DNA of 29,803 bases from JBKHDT01 sp046541195 (GTDB lineage: Bacteria; Pseudomonadota; Gammaproteobacteria; Halothiobacillales; Halothiobacillaceae): positions 1 through 29,803 of the forward strand of contig JBKHDT010000026.1 of NCBI GenBank assembly GCA_046541195.1. Reading direction: 5' to 3'. Positions 24,953 to 29,803 of the stretch are shown one piece after another. Position 1 is the first letter of the stretch, and the number at the start of each line of letters is the position of its first letter. A program made the translations under genes and the position numbers. A model generated the notes under the pieces. It made no database searches, was not told the origin of the DNA, and was given only the letters and a program-made list of their open reading frames with translations.

Positions 24953-26317
24953 ATGTCTGTACAAAATCACCCCGGCTCTGGCAGCGACTTCGTTCGCGAG
25001 CGCGTGCGCGCCTCGCTCAAGAGGCGTCATGCACGCGAGCGCCGGTTCAAGGCCATGGGTCTGGCTGCGGTAATCACGGGGCTTGCGTTTGTCGTCATCC
25101 TGTTCGCGACCATCCTCAAGGCCGGCATCCCTGCTTTCTGGCAGGCGCACATCACCCTGGACGTGTACTTTGATCCGGAGGTGATCAAGGTTGACGAGAA
25201 ACCGGTCCAGGAAGCGGACGAATCCCTGGCAGCGTACGAAGCCCGGCTGAACGCCTGGAAGAACCGCCTGAATCTGGTCAACTACAATAAGCTGATCGCG
25301 TCTTCGATCGCGGAGTACATTCCGGGCGCGGATGAAGGGCGCAATATCCGGGATGCCATTGAACTGGTCACCTCCGGCGAGCGCTTCACCCTGCGCCAGA
25401 TGATCATCGACGACCCGTCCGTCATCGGTCAGACGCGTACGGTGACCTTGCTTGCCTCGGCGAACGTGGATGTCTGGCTGAAGGGCAATATCGACCGGGA
25501 CCTGGCGGATGATCGTCAGCAGTTGAGTGCACAGACGCGGGCCTGGGCGGACGAGCTGGCAGAGATGGGCGTGATCGAGCAGAAGTTCAGCACCGCGCTG
25601 TTCCTCAATGCCGACTCGCGCAGTTCGCTCGCTTCGGCCGGTCTTGCCGGCGCGTTCATCGGCTCGCTGTTCATGATGCTGATCGTGATCGTGCTCTCGG
25701 TCCCCATTGGGGTGGCCGCAGCCATCTACCTGGAGGAATTTGCGCCGCAGAATCGGATAACCGATTTCATTGAGGTGAATATCAACAACCTGGCGGCTGT
25801 GCCCTCCATCGTCTTTGGTCTGCTTGGTGCGGCGGTGTTCATCCAGACATTCGATCTTCCGCGCTCCGCGCCGGTGGTTGGGGGTCTGGTGCTGACCCTG
25901 ATGACCTTGCCGACCATTATCATCGCGACGCGCGCCGCCCTGCGCGCGGTGCCGCCCTCCATTCGCCAGGCGGCGCTCGGGGTGGGTGCTTCGCGTGAAC
26001 AGACGGTGTTCCATCATGTTTTGCCGCTTGCGGTGCCGGGTATCCTGACCGGCGCGATCATCGGGGTCGCGCAGGCACTCGGCGAGACGGCACCCTTGCT
26101 GCTGATCGGCATGAGCGCTTTTGTTGCGAGTGTCCCGACCAGTCCGTTCGAACCTTCGACGGCGCTGCCCGTCCAGATCTACCTGTGGCAGGGCAATGAG
26201 CTGCGCAACTTCTTCGAGGCGCGGACCTCGGCAGCCATCATCGTGCTGCTTGCCCTGATGATCACCCTGAACGCGACGGCCATCTTTCTGCGCAAGCGCT
26301 TCGAGCGTCGCTGGTAA
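24953..26317 (+). CDS. pstA: Phosphate ABC transporter permease PstA (long form with extra periplasmic domain)
   Basis: A 454-residue permease, against about 300 in E. coli. After a cytoplasmic basic start and helix 34-55, a hydrophilic segment of about 165 residues (60-225) precedes the transport core. This matches the N-terminal extension called DUF3333 in many proteobacterial PstA proteins, to my recollection. The core includes 'AGAFIGSLFMMLIVIVLSVP', 'AAVPSIVFGLLGAAVFI', and the ATPase-contact loop 'VPPSIRQAALGVGASREQTV'. It pairs with PstC in the phosphate channel. The ribosome-binding site is weak, and close spacing to pstC suggests coupled translation. Both permeases being enlarged suggests the added domains meet outside the membrane. 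Confidence 0.92.
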   Translation: MSVQNHPGSGSDFVRERVRASLKRRHARERRFKAMGLAAVITGLAFVVILFATILKAGIPAFWQAHITLDVYFDPEVIKVDEKPVQEADESLAAYEARLNAWKNRLNLVNYNKLIASSIAEYIPGADEGRNIRDAIELVTSGERFTLRQMIIDDPSVIGQTRTVTLLASANVDVWLKGNIDRDLADDRQQLSAQTRAWADELAEMGVIEQKFSTALFLNADSRSSLASAGLAGAFIGSLFMMLIVIVLSVPIGVAAAIYLEEFAPQNRITDFIEVNINNLAAVPSIVFGLLGAAVFIQTFDLPRSAPVVGGLVLTLMTLPTIIIATRAALRAVPPSIRQAALGVGASREQTVFHHVLPLAVPGILTGAIIGVAQALGETAPLLLIGMSAFVASVPTSPFEPSTALPVQIYLWQGNELRNFFEARTSAAIIVLLALMITLNATAIFLRKRFERRW

Positions 26318-26346
26318 GCCCCATTTTCGGTTGAGGACAACGAACG

Positions 26347-27183
26347 ATGAGTGAGAACAACGCCACCATAGCCGACTCCACGGTATCCGGAGTCCAATTT
26401 GCCGAAGAGGCACGTCAGGGCGACCACCATGTCAAGATGCGCTCCGAAGATGTTCGCGTCTTCTACGGGGACAACGAGGCACTGCACGGAATCACCCTGG
26501 ACGTGCGTCAGAACGAGGTGCTTGCGCTGATCGGTCCTTCAGGCTGTGGCAAGTCGACCTTCCTGCGTTGCCTGAACCGCATGAATGACACCATTGTGGG
26601 TGCGCGGGTCACCGGTCAGGTGACCCTTGAGGGGCAGGACATCTACGACAAGTCGCTGGACGTGGTTCAGCTGCGCGCCCACGTGGGCATGGTGTTTCAG
26701 AAGCCGAACCCCTTCCCGAAGTCGATTTACGAGAACATCGCCTACGGGCCGAAACTGCATGGCCTGGCGGACAGCAAGGCCGACCTCGACGAGATTGTCG
26801 AGAGCAGTCTGCGAAAGGCCGGGTTGTGGGAGGAGGTCAAGGATCGGCTGGAAGCCTCGGGAACGAGCCTTTCCGGCGGTCAGCAGCAGCGCCTGTGCAT
26901 TGCCCGGACGATCGCCGTCAACCCGGAAGTGATCCTGATGGACGAGCCTGCTTCCGCCCTTGACCCGATTGCCACGTCGAAGATCGAAGAGCTCATGTTC
27001 GAGCTCAAGGAGCAGTACACGATCGTGATCGTGACGCACAGCATGCAGCAGGCGGCGCGCGTTTCCGACCGCACGGCATTTTTCCACCTCGGCGATCTGG
27101 TCGAGCTGGACAAGACCAAGAACATTTTCACCAATCCGCAGGATCAGCGTACCGAGGACTACGTTACCGGACGCTTCGGCTGA
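26347..27183 (+). CDS. pstB: Phosphate ABC transporter ATP-binding protein PstB
   Basis: A 278-residue cytoplasmic ATPase that powers phosphate import. Motifs in order: Walker A GPSGCGKST (63-71), Q-loop 'VFQKPNPFPKSIYENIAYG' starting near 116, signature LSGGQQQR (175-182), Walker B VILMDE (195-200) with D-loop 'SALDP', and switch His231. 'PNPFPKSIYENIAYG' is specific for PstB among ABC ATPases. The first 25 or so residues are an extra polar lead. GAGGAC precedes the ATG at a suitable distance. A terminator follows, and the usual last gene phoU is absent. Confidence 0.96.
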   Translation: MSENNATIADSTVSGVQFAEEARQGDHHVKMRSEDVRVFYGDNEALHGITLDVRQNEVLALIGPSGCGKSTFLRCLNRMNDTIVGARVTGQVTLEGQDIYDKSLDVVQLRAHVGMVFQKPNPFPKSIYENIAYGPKLHGLADSKADLDEIVESSLRKAGLWEEVKDRLEASGTSLSGGQQQRLCIARTIAVNPEVILMDEPASALDPIATSKIEELMFELKEQYTIVIVTHSMQQAARVSDRTAFFHLGDLVELDKTKNIFTNPQDQRTEDYVTGRFG

Positions 27184-27217
27184 CCGGTCCTGGTCGCCGA
27201 TATCGCCATGTGAGGAA

Positions 27218-27267
27218 GCAAGCGGCGCACCCAAAAGGTGCGTCTGCTTGCGCTTCTGCGCTTTTTT
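27218..27267 (+). terminator. Intrinsic terminator of the pst operon
   Basis: A two-part stem: GCAAGC (27218-27223) with GCTTGC (27246-27251) outside, CGCACC (27226-27231) with GGTGCG (27237-27242) inside, a CAAAA loop, and a small internal loop. A run of six T follows at 27262-27267. It lies 35 bases after the pstB stop. Confidence 0.75.
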
Positions 27268-27381
27268 GGTTATCTTTCTTGGTCATTTTGTCACGCGTGA
27301 TCGTGACTTTATCGTTGCCTGCGCACGCGCGAGTCGCGCGCGGCCTGTGTGCGGCGCTGGCCTCGATTCAGGGCGTGTGGA

Positions 27382-27402
27382 CAAACCCGGTAACTGGGTT
27401 TG
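27382..27402. repeat. Small perfect hairpin
   Basis: CAAACCC (27382-27388) and GGGTTTG (27396-27402) pair over 7 bp with a 7-nt loop. It is isolated in the gap before the KamA-family gene; role unknown. Confidence 0.4.
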
Positions 27403-27706
27403 CTCAAGGGTATGGCTCGTGGGCACGCTGCACACGGGCCAGTCGCTCACGCGGTTGAATCGATCGGATGTGGTTTTCCCCAAAGGCACCCCGAACGGTG
27501 TTTCGACGACCGTTCATTCCAGGGAGGGAGCCGCCCCGTGGTTGTCTCGGGGCCGCGATCCCCGCGGGTAGCACCTTCCGTGCGCCCGTCTCCATACGCT
27601 TGACCGTGATCAGCGTGTCCATTTTCTGAAGGGTCGTGCACGCCTGCGAAACCCTTCGTACCCAAGGCGGCGCGACTGCGCCCAGGGGTATAACACCGGA
27701 GGCTCT

Positions 27707-29089
27707 ATGAATTCTGCTGTCGTACAACTCAAGCGCAAGGACGAGATTGTCTCGCCGCCGCCCGAATCCATCACCCGGGAGCCGGAGGCGTTCAAGGTCT
27801 ACACGGACCGTCAGATGGACCGGATCCCGCAGCTGGCGAAGCTGCCGGAACAAACCCGCTTCGACATGAAGGTGGTGGCGAGCGTGCTGCCATTTCGGGT
27901 CAACCAGTACGTGATTGACGAACTGATCGACTGGGACAATATCCCTGAAGATCCGATCTTCCAGCTGGTCTTTCCGCAGCGCGGGATGCTCAGGCCCGAG
28001 ATGTACGAGCGGATGGCCGCTCTGCATCGAGAAAATGCCGACCGCAAGCAGATTCAGGCGGTGGCGCACGAAATGCGCATGGCCTTGAATCCGCACCCGG
28101 CCGGCCAGTTGGAAATGAACCTGCCCATGGTTGACGGCGAGATCGTCGAGGGTCTGCAGCACAAGTACCACGAAACCGTGCTGTTCTTTCCCAGTCAGGG
28201 GCAGACCTGCCACAGCTACTGCACGTTCTGCTTCCGCTGGGCGCAGTTCGTGGGCGACAAGGAGCTGCGCATCGCCTCCAATCAGGCCGATCAGCTCCAC
28301 GCCTACCTGGCGCAGAACGGGGGAATCACCGACCTGTTGATGACCGGTGGCGATCCGATGATCATGAAGACCAAGCATCTCGAGAACTACCTGTCTCCCC
28401 TGGTCGAATCCCGCTTCAACCATATCCAGACTGTCCGGATCGGCACCAAGGCGTTGACCTTCTGGCCGCATCGGTTCGTGAACGATGCCGACTCGGACGA
28501 GCTGATCGCCTTGCTCGAGAAGCTGGTGGCTGCCGGCAAGCATGTTGCGATCATGGCGCATTACAACCACTGGCGGGAGCTCACGACCGACATTGCCCAC
28601 GAGGCAATCCGTCGCATCCGGGATACCGGCGCCGAGATCCGGGCCCAGGGTCCTTTGCTGGCGCACATCAACGACAATGCGGATGACTGGGCCAGGCTCT
28701 GGAAGGAGCAGGTTCGGGTCGGGATCATTCCCTATTACATGTTCGTGGAGCGCGATACCGGCGCCCAGCACTACTTCGAGGTGCCCCTTGCCCGCGCCCA
28801 CCAGATCTACCGCGATGCGATGAAGCAGGTCTCCGGCCTAGCCCGCACTGCGCGCGGCCCCTCGATGAGCGCGGGCCCCGGCAAGGTCGAGATTCAGGGC
28901 GTGGCCGAAATCAAAGGCGAAAAGGTATTCGTCCTGCGGTTCATCCAGGGCCGCAACAGCGATTGGGTTCAGCGCCCCTTCTTTGCCAGGTACGACGAGA
29001 AAGCGACCTGGCTCAACCACCTCAAGCCGGCCTTCGGGGAGTCGGAGTTCTTCTTCGAGGAGGAATACCGGGCGATGAGACCAGTCTGA
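27707..29089 (+). CDS. KamA-family radical SAM protein (lysine 2,3-aminomutase-like)
   Basis: A 460-residue radical SAM enzyme. The iron-sulfur motif is Cys168, Cys172 and Cys175 (CHSYCTFC), the SAM-binding 'TGGDPM' is at 213-218, and Lys393 in 'AGPGKVEIQG' takes the place of the PLP-binding lysine of lysine 2,3-aminomutase (there PGGGGK). The overall order matches KamA/EpmB-type aminomutases. However, the two Asp residues that bind lysine in the clostridial enzyme are not kept: the position seven before the PLP lysine is Ser386, and the CDL motif region reads FVERDTG. So the substrate may not be lysine. KamA makes beta-lysine, a precursor of the osmolyte N-acetyl-beta-lysine, but no acetyltransferase is adjacent. 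CGGAGG lies six bases before the ATG; the gene stands alone. Confidence 0.88.
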   Translation: MNSAVVQLKRKDEIVSPPPESITREPEAFKVYTDRQMDRIPQLAKLPEQTRFDMKVVASVLPFRVNQYVIDELIDWDNIPEDPIFQLVFPQRGMLRPEMYERMAALHRENADRKQIQAVAHEMRMALNPHPAGQLEMNLPMVDGEIVEGLQHKYHETVLFFPSQGQTCHSYCTFCFRWAQFVGDKELRIASNQADQLHAYLAQNGGITDLLMTGGDPMIMKTKHLENYLSPLVESRFNHIQTVRIGTKALTFWPHRFVNDADSDELIALLEKLVAAGKHVAIMAHYNHWRELTTDIAHEAIRRIRDTGAEIRAQGPLLAHINDNADDWARLWKEQVRVGIIPYYMFVERDTGAQHYFEVPLARAHQIYRDAMKQVSGLARTARGPSMSAGPGKVEIQGVAEIKGEKVFVLRFIQGRNSDWVQRPFFARYDEKATWLNHLKPAFGESEFFFEEEYRAMRPV

Positions 29090-29401
29090 CCGGCGCGGCC
29101 CGCGAGGGCAGGTGATCGCGGGGCGGGTGACTGCAAGCAGGGCCCTGGCATGGCTCGACCGGGGCCGTGAACCTGCCCGGGCGTGGTTGGCAGACGTCGC
29201 TGACGTGAAGCGCGGTGTCAGCAGCGGTTGCACCACACCCAGCCGGTGCGAACGGTGCGCGGGCCGTTCAGCATGGAAGGGTCGGGGGACCGAAGCTGCC
29301 CACGCCAGGGCCAGTCGTCTATTCAAAACCCGGATGCTTGCCACCTGGATCAAAAAGCCGTCCGCCCGTGCCGGGCGGACCGATTGGGATGCACGGGCCA
29401 G
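29090..29401. other. Convergent intergenic region after the KamA-family gene
   Basis: Just over 300 bases with no convincing gene. It holds the leftward terminator at 29352-29380; I do not see a clear terminator for the rightward KamA-family transcript. Confidence 0.5.
29352..29380 (-). terminator. Intrinsic terminator of the ArsC-like gene
   Basis: On the minus strand a perfect 9-bp stem (GTCCGCCCG with CGGGCGGAC, 29360-29380) with a 3-nt loop is followed by a run of five T (29356-29352). It lies about 20 bases past the stop of the leftward gene. Confidence 0.8.
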
Positions 29402-29803
29402 TCAGCGCTCCGGGTTTTGCGCGATCCACTCCGTGATCCGAGTCTTGATCTGGTCCCGTATGACCCGAACCCGATCCAGCGCCTCGGCGTCGTCGCCGGC
29501 GATATTGGCCGGGTTCTCGAACGGCCAGCGCAGCGTGTGGCGCACCCCGGGAAACACGGGGCAGTTCTTTTCCACCGCCCGCTCACAGACGTAAATCACG
29601 TAATCGTACAGGCGGTGCTCACGGAAGAACTCCATGATGTCGTCTGCCTTGGCACAGGAGAGGTCGATGCCGTCCTCCGCCATCAGCCGGACCACCCGGG
29701 GGTCGATTCGGCGTGGCTCGAGGCCGGCGCTTTCGGCCTCGAAGCGGTCTGCCCCCAGCGTATTGAGATAGGCCTCGGCCATCTGGCTGCGCGCGCTGTT
29801 GTG
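29402..29803 (-). CDS. arsC: Arsenate reductase / low-molecular-weight tyrosine phosphatase-type protein (partial)
   Basis: The gene runs off the right edge; 133 codons are visible. Its first residues, HNSARSQMAEAYLN, are the end of the CX5R phosphate-binding loop (C-[VT]-H-N-S-A-R-S) followed by the usual helix, so only the catalytic Cys and a few residues are missing. Downstream 'YVICVC'-like strand reads 'YDYVIYVCERAVEKNCPVFPG' region, with Cys residues where thioredoxin-coupled ArsC has its redox pair, then 'WPFENPANIAGDD' and 'IRDQIKTRI', all typical of this family. It likely reduces arsenate to arsenite in the cytoplasm, though a plain phosphatase cannot be excluded. An ATG at 29782 is internal, not the start. 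It has its own terminator. Confidence 0.75.
   Translation of the reverse strand, partial: HNSARSQMAEAYLNTLGADRFEAESAGLEPRRIDPRVVRLMAEDGIDLSCAKADDIMEFFREHRLYDYVIYVCERAVEKNCPVFPGVRHTLRWPFENPANIAGDDAEALDRVRVIRDQIKTRITEWIAQNPER

Larger units (their letters stand above)
27184..27706. other. Intergenic region between pstB and the KamA-family gene
   Basis: About 520 bases with the pst terminator at 27218-27267, a second copy of GTCATTTTGTCA (27282-27293) joined to the palindrome TCACGCGTGA (27291-27300), and a small hairpin at 27382-27402. A TTGACC at 27600-27605 could be a -35 element for the next gene, but its -10 is unclear. Small open frames here show no protein features. Confidence 0.55.

Noticed and set aside
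24536..26413. A leftward open frame of over 600 codons opposite pstC and pstA
   Set aside because: Antisense to well-supported Pst permeases; composition typical of a shadow frame.

Overview
This window is high-GC, densely packed bacterial chromosome that looks like a gammaproteobacterium. The main reasons are the pcnB-folK-panB cluster, an RhlE-type helicase, and an Mrp (Mnh) antiporter operon with fused A and B subunits. The antiporter suggests a salt- or pH-stressed lifestyle such as a halophile or haloalkaliphile; that is inference, and no taxon can be named from sequence alone. I saw no tRNA, rRNA, CRISPR array, insertion sequence or integrase.

Layout from left to right. (1) The tail of a TlpA-like thioredoxin gene and a short single-domain asparaginase-like gene read rightward and meet a leftward rhlE at a strong hairpin terminator. 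(2) A leftward Mrp Na+/H+ antiporter operon, mnhAB-C-D-E-F-G (about 2.7-8.6 kb), has genes overlapping by 1-4 nt or nearly touching. (3) A rightward pcnB-folK-panB operon (9.0-11.6 kb) is preceded by an extended -10 promoter. (4) A leftward five-gene operon (11.6-19.8 kb) has four junctions that are all 4-nt stop/start overlaps. In order of transcription it encodes a membrane-fusion protein, an RND efflux permease, a ZorA-like MotA/ExbB-type stator with a long helical tail, a ZorB-like OmpA/MotB protein, and a ZorC-like protein. (5) A rightward gene for a multi-pass membrane protein of unclear family has a candidate promoter with a palindrome in its spacer. (6) A rightward pstS-pstC-pstA-pstB phosphate-uptake operon (22.4-27.2 kb) has enlarged permeases, tandem hairpins after pstS, and a terminator after pstB with no phoU. 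(7) A rightward KamA-family radical SAM gene follows. (8) A leftward ArsC/low-molecular-weight phosphatase-type gene runs off the right edge and has its own terminator.

The most notable item is region 4. ZorA, ZorB and ZorC normally belong to the type I Zorya anti-phage system with the nuclease-helicase ZorD. Here there is no ZorD or ZorE, the ZorA tail is comparatively short, and the module is translationally coupled to an RND pump. This could be a divergent or incomplete Zorya system, or an ion-driven envelope machine that works with the pump. The sequence alone cannot decide between these.
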